Positions 43,300 to 51,230 of a stretch of 64,000 nucleotides of DNA are shown in pieces. Under the pieces are notes generated by a model. The model ran no database searches, was not told the DNA's origin, and saw nothing but the letters and a program-made list of their open reading frames with translations. Each line of letters begins with the position of its first letter. The stretch's first letter is position 1. Source of the DNA: Prevotella intermedia ATCC 25611 = DSM 20706. Its GTDB lineage: Bacteria > Bacteroidota > Bacteroidia > Bacteroidales > Bacteroidaceae. The translations under genes and the position numbers were made by a program. The stretch spans positions 636,501-700,500 of the forward strand of contig NZ_CP019301.1 of NCBI RefSeq assembly GCF_001953955.1, read 5' to 3'.

Positions 43300-43707
43300 T
43301 TAGTCTTCGTACACGAAAGTGAAGTTTTTCTCTGTCGTGAGCGAGTTGCCTACGTAGCAACCTTTGTGTGCAAATTGCTCAACCTTCTTGCGCATCTTCT
43401 CGTCGAGGTTGCCCTTTACGTGGAATTCGATGTCGATTCTTTCTATTTTCATCGTTTCAGGGTTCTCCGCAATCTCGCCCACTACGGCGTATGTGCCTGT
43501 GAGGTCGATGTGTTCGCGGAATGCACGCATAGCGATGGTGGTCAAGGCACACGCTGCGAGCGACTGCGCCAAGATGTCTGCTGGTGTTGCGTACTCACCC
43601 AAACCGCCTGATACTTTGCCTGCGTCGGTTGTAAGGGTCTGTCCTGATGTCTCGTAAGTAGCTTCTACTCTGAAGTTACCTAAGTATTTTACAATTGATT
43701 TTTCCAT
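43300..43707 (-). CDS. OsmC/Ohr-family protein
   Basis: A 135-residue OsmC-like protein. Start at 43707 (MEKSIVKYLG) directly follows the promoter; longer frames run into it. The two family Cys are visible: SLAACALTTIAMRA and HKGCYVGNSL. OsmC/Ohr enzymes reduce organic hydroperoxides with dithiol help. Monocistronic. The promoter overlaps TTTCCATTGGCAA, a near match to the palindromes of the trx-marR operon, suggesting shared MarR control. Confidence 0.88.
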   Translation of the reverse strand: MEKSIVKYLGNFRVEATYETSGQTLTTDAGKVSGGLGEYATPADILAQSLAACALTTIAMRAFREHIDLTGTYAVVGEIAENPETMKIERIDIEFHVKGNLDEKMRKKVEQFAHKGCYVGNSLTTEKNFTFVYED

Positions 43708-43724
43708 GTTTAATCTTTTTTTAT

Positions 43725-43765
43725 TTTCCATTGGCAAAGATAATACTTTTATTTCATACTGCAAA
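43725..43765 (-). promoter_or_regulatory. osmC promoter with MarR-like site
   Basis: Minus strand TTTG (43765-43762), 19 bp, TATCTTTG (43742-43735). TTTCCATTGGCAA (43725-43737) overlaps the -7 box. Confidence 0.6.
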
Positions 43766-43922
43766 CAAATATACTGTAATTATTACAATTAAACGCTTTT
43801 TAAGTTTTTCGTGGAGCAGAAGAATGCTCAATGCCGATGCTCGATGATGTTGAAATATAGATAACCTTTTCCCTTACTTAATATAAAATTATTGTTAAAC
43901 AATAAATAATTGTCGTTTTTTA

Positions 43923-43954
43923 TTTGGAACTTAAAAATATTCTATCTATATTTG
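43923..43954 (+). promoter_or_regulatory. Promoter of the DUF2975-HTH operon
   Basis: TTTG (43923-43926), 20 bp, TATATTTG (43947-43954), a perfect match; leader about 65 nt. Confidence 0.75.
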
Positions 43955-44026
43955 CAACGTGAAAGGAAGGTGTTGTTGCCACATTGCAGTTACACCTATT
44001 ATATATAGAAAATAAAAAAGAGAGCT

Positions 44027-44740
44027 ATGAACAAGCGACTGAATCTCTATTGCACCATCTTGCTGTGTATTATGTCTGCCGTTATACTCTATTCGTTCTA
44101 TGCTGTGAGCAAGGATATGGTCAGCGGTTTCACTGCTGGTGTGCGAAGTGCGGACATAGAAGCGAAGATACGGAACGATAAGAACTATGCAAATTCGGAG
44201 GAATACAAGAAATTGATGCAGGAAAGGGACGAGAGCGAGGCATGGGCAAGAGCCGCTACTATCTCGTTCAAGGCGGATTTAAACGCCGAACCTGCTACCT
44301 TTGTCAATCAGAAAACAGGCAAGCCAGCGAAGGTATGGATACGCACAGCAGACGTGAACTACCAGTCGCCACGCTATTTCATTGCGGTAAAGTCCTTGTG
44401 CTACTTCGTTATGGTGGTACTCTTGATAACGGTATTGGTTCTGTCGTTCAAGCTGATAGCCCGCTTCCGCAATTCAGAGAACATCTTCCTGATGCGCAAT
44501 TTAAAGCTGATACGCATAATGGCGTTCTCCATACTCGCCTATTATATAATATGGTGGGGCATCACCTTGGTTGAAGTGTACTTCATACAGCAATCGTTCA
44601 GCCTTGCCGGGCAGACCATAGACATTGCCGGTTCGCTCGACTTCCCTAACGGATTGTTTGAAATCCCCTTCATTTTCATAATCTATGAAATATTCGCCAT
44701 CGGTGTAAGAATGCGAGAAGAAAACCAATTAACAGTGTAA
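44027..44740 (+). CDS. DUF2975 membrane protein
   Basis: A 237-residue protein with four membrane segments (about 8-30, 118-145, 165-187 and 210-230) and a polar loop between 1 and 2. This is the DUF2975 layout, and the gene is followed at 14 nt by a small XRE regulator, the standard partner. Function unknown; the pair is thought to sense an envelope signal through the regulator. The long loop is bigger than in Firmicutes members. Confidence 0.8.
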   Translation: MNKRLNLYCTILLCIMSAVILYSFYAVSKDMVSGFTAGVRSADIEAKIRNDKNYANSEEYKKLMQERDESEAWARAATISFKADLNAEPATFVNQKTGKPAKVWIRTADVNYQSPRYFIAVKSLCYFVMVVLLITVLVLSFKLIARFRNSENIFLMRNLKLIRIMAFSILAYYIIWWGITLVEVYFIQQSFSLAGQTIDIAGSLDFPNGLFEIPFIFIIYEIFAIGVRMREENQLTV

Positions 44741-44754
44741 GGAAAGGAACAAAG

Positions 44755-44967
44755 ATGATAGTAGTAAACCTTGACGTCATGATGGCGAAGCGGAAAATGT
44801 CGCTCAACGAACTTTCCGAAAAGGTGAATATCACCCTTGCCAACCTCTCTGTTCTGAAGACGGGGAAAGCCAAAGCCATACGCTTCACCACGCTCAACGC
44901 CATCTGCGAGGCATTGAACTGCCAGCCAGGCGACATTCTCGAATACAGCGAAGGCGAGCAGGAATAG
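44755..44967 (+). CDS. Small XRE/Cro-type regulator, DUF2975 partner
   Basis: A 70-residue YozG-like HTH protein: MIVVNLDVMMAKRKMSLNEL, SEKVNITLANLSVLKTGKAK and LNAICEALNCQPGDILEY. It is co-transcribed with the DUF2975 gene and probably regulates that operon. Confidence 0.88.
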   Translation: MIVVNLDVMMAKRKMSLNELSEKVNITLANLSVLKTGKAKAIRFTTLNAICEALNCQPGDILEYSEGEQE

Positions 44968-45055
44968 CGCAGGAAACAAGAAAGATAAATGTAAAAAAGT
45001 AAATAATAGTTTGTAGATTAAATTATGTAGTTAAGCAAATCTGAGGTTGCCGCAG

Positions 45056-45080
45056 CGAGAGCGGAACACTTCCGCTCTCG
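45056..45080 (+). terminator. Strong hairpin downstream of the DUF2975-HTH operon
   Basis: CGAGAGCGGAA / TTCCGCTCTCG, a perfect 11-bp stem with a CAC loop. No T-tract follows, so it may be an RNA 3' end or processing signal. Confidence 0.5.
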
Positions 45081-45206
45081 TCAAGGCTTATTCCTTTTGC
45101 ACGACTGCACGCTACGGACGACATTCGACAAACGCTACGAAGCAAACAAAACATAGCAGACGAGAAAGAAAAGACAACAAACAATTTAACAATAAACTAA
45201 AATCAA

Positions 45207-48026
45207 ATGAGAATCAGAAACATCTTTATGGCTGCGCTCGTGCTATTTGCCACCAGCGCAACAGCACAGAACGAAATGGCAGATATGCCTAAGGCTCCTG
45301 TGGACGAAGCTGTCAAGGTAGGACATCTCGACAACGGACTGACCTACTACATTCGTAAGAACAACTATCCTGAAGGCAAGGTGAACTTCTACATTGCCCA
45401 CAAGGTTGGTGCAGTTCAGGAACGCGACGACCAAGACGGACTCGCACACTTGTTGGAGCACATGGCTTTCAACGGTTCAAAGAACTTCCCAGACGACTCT
45501 GTCGTTAAGTTCATGGACAAGACAGGCGGTGGCTGGAATGCTTACACCACAGCCGACCACACTGTTTACTTCCTTACAGGCATCGCTGCCAACCGTACGG
45601 CACAGGTAGACTCTTGTTTGCTCGTGCTGAGCGACTGGTCTCAGGGTCTTACACTCACAGCCGACCAGATTGAAACTGAGCGCGACGTAGTGCACAACGA
45701 GTATCGTGGCCACAACGCCATACAACGCTTGCTCCGCGCTGCCAATGCCGACCTGTTCCCTAACAGCATCTACGGCCGCCGCACAGTTATCGGCAGCATG
45801 GACGTTATCGACAAGTGCAACCCCGAAACACTGCGTGCTTACTACCGCAAGTGGTACTTCCCAGGCAACCAGGCAATTGTTGTGGTGGGCGACATCGACC
45901 CTGCAAAGATAGAAGCAAGCATCAAGCGTTTGTTCAGCGGACTGAAACCAGCGAAGGAAGCTACCAAGGCTACACCTGTAATGGTGGACGACAACGAGAA
46001 GACGCTCTATGCTTTCGGCAGTCATCAGGAAGTTTCGCAGGAGCTTTTCCAGCTCTATCGCAAGACAGACTACATCGCTCCAGAAGAGAAAGTGGCTCTC
46101 CCATACCTTTATCTCTCGCCAATGTACAGCCTCGTGAACCTCATGTTCAACAACCGCATGCAGAAAATAGCACAGGCTCCCGAATCAAACATCACGTTCG
46201 CACAGGCTTCTATGGAAGGCTATGCAGGCCATACGCTCACCCGCGATGCTGAAACCGTCATAGCAGTGCCAAAGCCTGGCAAGGAAAAGGAAGCAATGGC
46301 GCAGATTATCCGCGAAATGAACCGCATCGGACAGTTCGGCTTCACCGAGTCTGAATTCAAGCACGCAAAAGAGGCTTACAAGGCTTCGCTCGACAACGTC
46401 TACAACAACCGTGCTACCATAACCAACGATGCATACGCACAGAAGCTCATCAAGAACTTCCTCGAAGGCGAACCTTACAGCACCATCGAGCAGACATACG
46501 AGATGTATAGCCAGATTCTACCAATGTTGCCACTCGCAAACATCAACGAATTGGCTAAGAGCATCATCAACACAGACGAGAAGAACTTCGCCATCAGCGT
46601 AATTCTTCAGGAGAAAGACGGCAAGACAGGCTTCACAAAGGCTGAACTCCCAGCTATTGTTAATGCTGCACGTGCCGAGAAGGTAGAAGCTTACGTAGAC
46701 AATACGAAGGAAGAACCAATGATGCTGAAGGAGCCTAAGGCAGGCAAGATAGTAAGCGAAAAGCCATTGAAGCAGTTCGGCGCGAAAGAGCTGACACTCT
46801 CTAACGGTGCAAAGGTTATCTTGAAGAAGACCGACCTCAAGGCAAACGAAATACTCATGATGGCTACCGCAGCGGGCGGAAAGAGCATCGGCAAGAAAGA
46901 AAACCTCGCTATGCGCAGACTCTGGGACGATGCTGCAGGCATACACGGACTCGGAACAAAGGGCATTAACGACCTTGCCAATATGGCACAGACAAAGATG
47001 ACCGCTGTAGAAGCAGGCATCAGCAACGACCTTCACTACCTCAGCGGTTCTACCGTGAACGAGAATATTGAAACATTGATGCAGATGATAAACCTCAGCT
47101 TCACCGATGTGAAGAAGGACGAGGCTTACTACAAGCTCATCATGCAGTACATGAAGGGTCAGTTTGAGAGCAAGGCAACCAAGCCAGAAGTGGTGATGCA
47201 GGACTCTGTGGCTTACTACAACCACAACAAGCAGCTCGATGCGCTCTCTCCAGACGTTAAGGATTTTGACAACCTCGACTACGACCGCGCACTCGAACTC
47301 TATCGCCAACTCTTCAACAACGCAGGCGAATTTACCTTCACCTTCGTTGGTAGCTTCGACGAAGCAACCATTCGCCCACTCATCGAGAAGTATATCGCTT
47401 CGCTTCCATCAAGCAAGAAGAAGGCAGAACTTGTCGATATGCGCAACTATACAAAGGGTAAGGTACAGAAGAGCTTCAGCTTCAAGATGTCGAACCCACA
47501 GAGTAAGATTATCGACACCTACCGTTCAGAGAAGGTGCCATACACGCTCGACAACCTGCTCAACTCAAAAGCATTGAGCCAGTACTTGTGGAACAAGATG
47601 TTCGAGATTATCCGCGAGAAGGAAAGTGCTGTTTACACACCAATGCCAAGAGTAAGTCTTGAGAACGACCTGACTGGCAGCTACATCACAATCGGTTGCG
47701 AACTGGCTACCAACCCAGAGAAGACAGCCATTGCCGAGAAGCTTGCAAAGGAGATTATCTTCGATGCACAGACAAAGGTAACCGACGACGACGTTGCACG
47801 TGCGAAGGAAGCAATCTACAAGAACCACACTGACGCTGTGAAACTGAACAGCTACTGGCTCGACGTACTTTCAGATTACGCTACCTACGGCATCGACAAG
47901 GCAAACGGCTTCGACGCTGTAATGAAGGCAATGTCGCCTAAGACACTCGGCAACATCGCCAAGACCGTACTGAAATCAGGCAACCACGTTCAGGTAATAA
48001 TGAACGCAGAGAAGCTCGAGAAGTAA
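45207..48026 (+). CDS. M16-family zinc metallopeptidase (insulinase type)
   Basis: A 939-residue two-half protease. Signal peptide MRIRNIFMAALVLFATSATA. The inverted zinc motif HLLEH is at residues 81-85 in DGLAHLLEHMAFNG, and the third ligand Glu lies in ETERDVVHNEYR about 75 residues on. Two M16 and two M16C domains follow; the second half lacks the zinc site, as usual. Probably periplasmic; members degrade peptides and are conserved in Bacteroidetes, some processing surface or secreted proteins. Monocistronic, with a hairpin shortly after the stop. Confidence 0.9.
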   Translation: MRIRNIFMAALVLFATSATAQNEMADMPKAPVDEAVKVGHLDNGLTYYIRKNNYPEGKVNFYIAHKVGAVQERDDQDGLAHLLEHMAFNGSKNFPDDSVVKFMDKTGGGWNAYTTADHTVYFLTGIAANRTAQVDSCLLVLSDWSQGLTLTADQIETERDVVHNEYRGHNAIQRLLRAANADLFPNSIYGRRTVIGSMDVIDKCNPETLRAYYRKWYFPGNQAIVVVGDIDPAKIEASIKRLFSGLKPAKEATKATPVMVDDNEKTLYAFGSHQEVSQELFQLYRKTDYIAPEEKVALPYLYLSPMYSLVNLMFNNRMQKIAQAPESNITFAQASMEGYAGHTLTRDAETVIAVPKPGKEKEAMAQIIREMNRIGQFGFTESEFKHAKEAYKASLDNVYNNRATITNDAYAQKLIKNFLEGEPYSTIEQTYEMYSQILPMLPLANINELAKSIINTDEKNFAISVILQEKDGKTGFTKAELPAIVNAARAEKVEAYVDNTKEEPMMLKEPKAGKIVSEKPLKQFGAKELTLSNGAKVILKKTDLKANEILMMATAAGGKSIGKKENLAMRRLWDDAAGIHGLGTKGINDLANMAQTKMTAVEAGISNDLHYLSGSTVNENIETLMQMINLSFTDVKKDEAYYKLIMQYMKGQFESKATKPEVVMQDSVAYYNHNKQLDALSPDVKDFDNLDYDRALELYRQLFNNAGEFTFTFVGSFDEATIRPLIEKYIASLPSSKKKAELVDMRNYTKGKVQKSFSFKMSNPQSKIIDTYRSEKVPYTLDNLLNSKALSQYLWNKMFEIIREKESAVYTPMPRVSLENDLTGSYITIGCELATNPEKTAIAEKLAKEIIFDAQTKVTDDDVARAKEAIYKNHTDAVKLNSYWLDVLSDYATYGIDKANGFDAVMKAMSPKTLGNIAKTVLKSGNHVQVIMNAEKLEK

Positions 48027-48042
48027 GAAACCAACAACAAAA

Positions 48043-48085
48043 AGGCAACTCCTCGCCACAGCAAAGCTGTCTTCGAGGAGTCGCC
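48043..48085 (+). terminator. Long hairpin after the M16 gene
   Basis: GGCAACTCCTCG (48043-48054) / CGAGGAGTCGCC (48074-48085), one mismatch, with inner ACAGC/GCTGT around AAA. A shorter relative lies at 48206-48233 (CCTCG, ACAGC-AAA-GCTGT, CGAGG). No T-run follows either. Confidence 0.6.
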
Positions 48086-48263
48086 TCGCTTCATAAAAAG
48101 AACGATCAAGACAGATTCCGACAGCAAGAAGCCACAAGATGTATGACAGATTTACACAAATCTGCCGTGGCATAGTTTTTGCAGGAATATGTCTAACAGA
48201 TATTTCCTCGTTACAGCAAAGCTGTTTTCGAGGGCTTTAATAAGTTTGAATTACGTATTTTAA

Positions 48264-48457
48264 TAGTTTTGATTAGATAGTAGTGTACTCCTTACTGTGA
48301 AGCAACGGGCGCACGAGCCACCGAAAACTGTGAAGCCTGAAGTGGTCTCTGGGTCGGTTTTCCGTCCACATTTACTTTGTAAGTTCTCTCGTTGGACGGT
48401 ATCAGCCCCCCGGAAAAAATAGAGAATGCACCGCAAAGCGGAGCATTCTCTTTTTTT
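48264..48457 (+). ncRNA. Candidate structured small RNA with strong terminator
   Basis: TAGTTTTG (48264-48271) fits a -7 box. About 145 nt with no ORF follow, holding CCGTCCA/TGGACGG around TTAC-TTT-GTAA, CCAC/GTGG and a repeated ACTGTGAAGC, then the terminator AGAGAATGC-a-CCGC-aaa-GCGG-a-GCATTCTCT with T7 (48421-48457). I could not match it to 6S, SRP, RNase P or tmRNA. Confidence 0.45.
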
Positions 48458-48471
48458 GTGCTTGTTTTTAT

Positions 48472-48522
48472 CTAGAAAATCTAGTTTTTCTCTAGAGATT
48501 CTAGTTCTCCTAGAAAATCTAG
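48472..48522. repeat. CTAG cluster with 9-bp phasing
   Basis: CTAG at 48472, 48481, 48492, 48501, 48510 and 48519 (steps 9, 11, 9, 9, 9), directly after the small-RNA terminator. Confidence 0.65.
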
Positions 48523-48559
48523 AACCCCCTTAAGCAAACACCCCAAACCCCCTCCAACT

Positions 48560-48765
48560 TTGTAAAAATAAAATCTTTAAAAAGCGGCAGCTGCACTTTG
48601 GCGTTGCGAAAGCGGCTCTTTTGCAGTGTAACAGAGCTGCTTTTACCTTGCAAAGCCTACGCTTTTACCTTGCAAAACAATAGATTTTGGTACGCCAAAA
48701 CGTACTTCTTGATTATCAATGGGTTACAAACGGCGAGTCAAAACAATATTTGCAAAGATATTTGT
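48560..48765. repeat. R1 palindromic element, copy 10
   Basis: CTTTGTAAAAATAA-like left end, modules AAAGCGGCTCTTTTGC, AACAGAGCTGCTTTT, GCAAAGCCTACGCTTTT and the CAAAACAATAGATTTTG slot, right end TTGCAAAGATATTT. More diverged than most. Confidence 0.8.
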
Positions 48766-48844
48766 AGAATTAAAAAACACTGCAACCCACGCCCCAAAAC
48801 ACCCCAGATGCGCAACAAAAGAATAAAAAAATATTACGAAATAC

Positions 48845-48995
48845 TTGGAATTAAGAAATAAAAGCGTTATTTTTGCGAAAATATCAGACATTAACTAACA
48901 ATATTAAATCACATTATCATTAACTTATCAAACGCCCACGTCTCCGAAACGGCGTTGCTTCCGAAAGGAGTTTCAACAGGGAGGCACTACTGACA
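48845..48995 (+). promoter_or_regulatory. Promoter and structured leader of D
   Basis: TTG (48845-48847), 20 bp, TATTTTTG (48868-48875). The leader has stem 1 AACGCC/GGCGTT, stem 2 around GAAA, and loop GTCTCC matching GGAGGC ahead of the start. Confidence 0.7.
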
Positions 48996-49826
48996 ATGAA
49001 ACCAAACTTACTTAAGAACGTGTATGCAGCCACAGTTGCACTGTTCGTCGCAATGTTTGCACTGCCCACAACGACGAAGGCACAAGTAGCTTACGACCTT
49101 GCAATTGCAGGCAGGAAGGTAACCTCTGCCAACTGCAACGACCTCTCCGTAATCGAAGGTGTACGTGGAACAGTGAGCTACGACCCCACTGCCAACGTTC
49201 TTACATTGCAGAATGCCGAGATAATTACAGAAGGAAACATCAACGCAATCTATTCGAAAATAGACGGTATGACGCTGAAAGTCATCGGCATCAACAAGCT
49301 GAAAGCACATAAAGCAGCCATTACGCTTAGAAATCCGATGACCATTAATGGCGGAGGAACGCTCAAAGTAGAAAGCGAAAAAGACTGTGCCATCTTTGTT
49401 TTTTCAACCGACCTCACCATCGAAAACTGTACCGTGGAGGCTGATAGCGAAGCCTATGGCATTGCAGGAGTCGACGGCACGACGGAAAACCTCACCGTCA
49501 AGAATGCTGAGGTTGAAGCAGAGGGAAAAGAAGGAGGCTCTATCCGCGACCTGGCAACACTCACGCTGATAGGTTGCAACATCACCAAGCCTGCAGGAGC
49601 AGCGTTCGACACTTCATTGCACGGCGTTGTCCTGAACGGAGAGATTGTAAAGACCGAGGTGGAGATTACGAAAGACGCAACCGCCATTGCCACACCGACT
49701 GCCCAAACCACGGCAACCGCTGCACAAGGCAACTATACAATCAGCGGTGTCCGCCTGTCTGACGAACTGCAAAACCTGTCAAAGGGCATCTATATCGTGA
49801 ACGGAAAGAAGGTTGTAAAGCAATAA
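48996..49826 (+). CDS. Secreted protein D: single beta-helix repeat
   Basis: A 276-residue family member, same layout as C: signal MKPNLLKNVYAATVALF..TKAQ, one unit (AYDLAIAGRKVTSANCNDLS, TINGGGTLKVES, LTIENCTVEADS, IGCNITKPAGAAFDTS) and the shared tail (NYTISGVRLS..LSKGIYIVNGKKVVKQ). It lies 30 kb from the A-B-C cluster but keeps promoter, leader and 3' hairpin; the terminator is degraded. R1 elements flank it on both sides and R2 on the right. Surface or secreted location is inferred. Confidence 0.8.
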   Translation: MKPNLLKNVYAATVALFVAMFALPTTTKAQVAYDLAIAGRKVTSANCNDLSVIEGVRGTVSYDPTANVLTLQNAEIITEGNINAIYSKIDGMTLKVIGINKLKAHKAAITLRNPMTINGGGTLKVESEKDCAIFVFSTDLTIENCTVEADSEAYGIAGVDGTTENLTVKNAEVEAEGKEGGSIRDLATLTLIGCNITKPAGAAFDTSLHGVVLNGEIVKTEVEITKDATAIATPTAQTTATAAQGNYTISGVRLSDELQNLSKGIYIVNGKKVVKQ

Positions 49827-49835
49827 AATAGGTTC

Positions 49836-49863
49836 GCAGGTGTACGAAACATCGTATGCCTGC
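49836..49863 (+). other. 3' hairpin of family member D
   Basis: GCAGG...CCTGC with inner TACGA/TCGTA, a covarying version of the hairpins after B and C. No clean terminator follows. Confidence 0.7.
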
Positions 49864-49948
49864 TACCCTTTGTATTGCACATTAAATATTTAACACGATA
49901 GTAGTGGCGTGAGTTCTCACACTCCCAACAGCTCCGCAAGAGAGCATA

Positions 49949-50044
49949 AAGGTCTGATTCTTACGAGCTAATGCTCAATGTTGCAAGCTGGTATCCACTG
50001 AAAAAGGTGGTAGCTTCGGTGTGGAAACGTGCTGAATCACGCCC
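49949..50044. repeat. R2 inverted-repeat element, copy 6 (diverged)
   Basis: AAGGTCTGATTCTTACGAG at the left and AACGTGCTGAATCACGCCCT at the right, with GCAAGCTGGTATCCACTGAA inside. Confidence 0.6.
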
Positions 50045-50120
50045 TATGTTCCCCTTACATTACTTTGTCTGGAACCTCAAAATAACTATTTACACACCTC
50101 ATTTTATCTTGCCACGACTA

Positions 50121-50320
50121 CGAAATATATTTACAGAAAATCGGGTGTTTTTCTTCCGTTTTCCAAAAGCGTAGGTTTTGCGATGCGAAACAGCCGCTTT
50201 TACCTTGCAAAACCTACGCTTTTGCAATGCCAAACAATAGGTTTTGGAATGCCAAAGCGTAGTTGTTGATAATCAATGAGTTATAAAAGGTAAAGCAAAA
50301 TAATGTTTGTAAAGATATTT
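50121..50320. repeat. R1 palindromic element, copy 11 (complete, 200 bp)
   Basis: GAAATATATTTACAGAAAA and TGTTTGTAAAGATATTT ends; the first module is GCGTAGG, so it pairs with module 3 rather than module 2. Confidence 0.85.
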
Positions 50321-50396
50321 TGCAATACCAAGAAGTGTTGCAAACCACGCCCCCAACAAAACGATAACGTTTTTATAAAATACTTATTTTTGGGTA

Positions 50397-50536
50397 TTGC
50401 GGCGTTTTTATATCTTTGCTACTTTTGCAAAATAAACATTGCAGCTATGCGAATACACAATATTTATATAGTAAGAGCGCAAATAGGCTCGTTCAATCAA
50501 TCGCACCGTTCGATTACGAAACGGTGCGATTTTTTT
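50397..50536 (+). promoter_or_regulatory. TetR promoter and leader terminator/attenuator
   Basis: TTG (50397-50399), 20 bp, TACTTTTG (50420-50427). ATCGCACCGTT (50500-50510) and AACGGTGCGAT (50520-50530) form a perfect stem followed by T7, an intrinsic terminator 47 nt before the tetR start. A 19-codon frame from 50537 overlaps the tetR start. Confidence 0.7.
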
Positions 50537-50583
50537 ATGAACAAAACAGAACTTGGTTCATTATTTAAAGTTTTCATGGGCGT

Positions 50584-51198
50584 ATGCAGAAACTGAAAGA
50601 CGACATTCGGCAGCGTATCGTTGCCGTGGCGCGCGAGGAATTCATCGCTCACGGCGCACGCAGCACGTCTATCCGCACGGTGGCGCGGCGTGCAGGCATT
50701 GCTGCTGGCAACGTGTACAACTACTTCCGCAGCAAGGACGAGCTGTTCTGTGAGGTGCTGCGGCCACTGCTCAACGAGCTGAACCGCTACATTCTGTCGC
50801 ACAACGAGGAGCGGCACCTCTGCATCGAGGTGTTCGACGCACTCGATTTCCAGAACGAATACATCGGCGCAATGAAGCGAATGGTGAGGCTTTACCGCCC
50901 CGAGCTGCGCCTGTTGCTGTTCAATGCCGAAGGCACATCGCTTGCGGGGTACAAGGAGAGAATAGCTGAACACCAACTGAAAGCAGGCACTGAATACCTG
51001 CGACTGATGAAAGCGCGCTATCCGCACATCAACATCGACATATCGCCCTTCTTCCTGCACATTGCGAGTTCTATGTGGGTGAACATCTTCTGCGAGCTTG
51101 TGGAGCACGAGGAGTACGACGAAAGCGAGGTGAACCGTGCGCTCGAGCAGTATGCCGCTTACAGTATGGCAGGGTGGAGAGAGCTGATGAAACCGTAG
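50584..51198 (+). CDS. TetR-family regulator
   Basis: A 204-residue regulator. The N-terminal HTH reads ARSTSIRTVARRAGIAAGNV then YNYFRSKDELF; the C-terminal ligand domain is helical and unassigned. It is the first gene before two ABC exporters and the MMPL cluster, the usual position for a repressor of such pumps. Its own transcript meets a terminator-like hairpin in the leader. Confidence 0.88.
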   Translation: MQKLKDDIRQRIVAVAREEFIAHGARSTSIRTVARRAGIAAGNVYNYFRSKDELFCEVLRPLLNELNRYILSHNEERHLCIEVFDALDFQNEYIGAMKRMVRLYRPELRLLLFNAEGTSLAGYKERIAEHQLKAGTEYLRLMKARYPHINIDISPFFLHIASSMWVNIFCELVEHEEYDESEVNRALEQYAAYSMAGWRELMKP

Positions 51199-51230
51199 AA
51201 ATAACAACCTTTTAACATATATAGAAGAAG

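Noticed and set aside
48264..48457. 6S RNA, SRP RNA or tmRNA
   Set aside because: Size is near 6S but the two halves do not fold into one long hairpin with a central bubble; SRP and tmRNA core motifs are absent.
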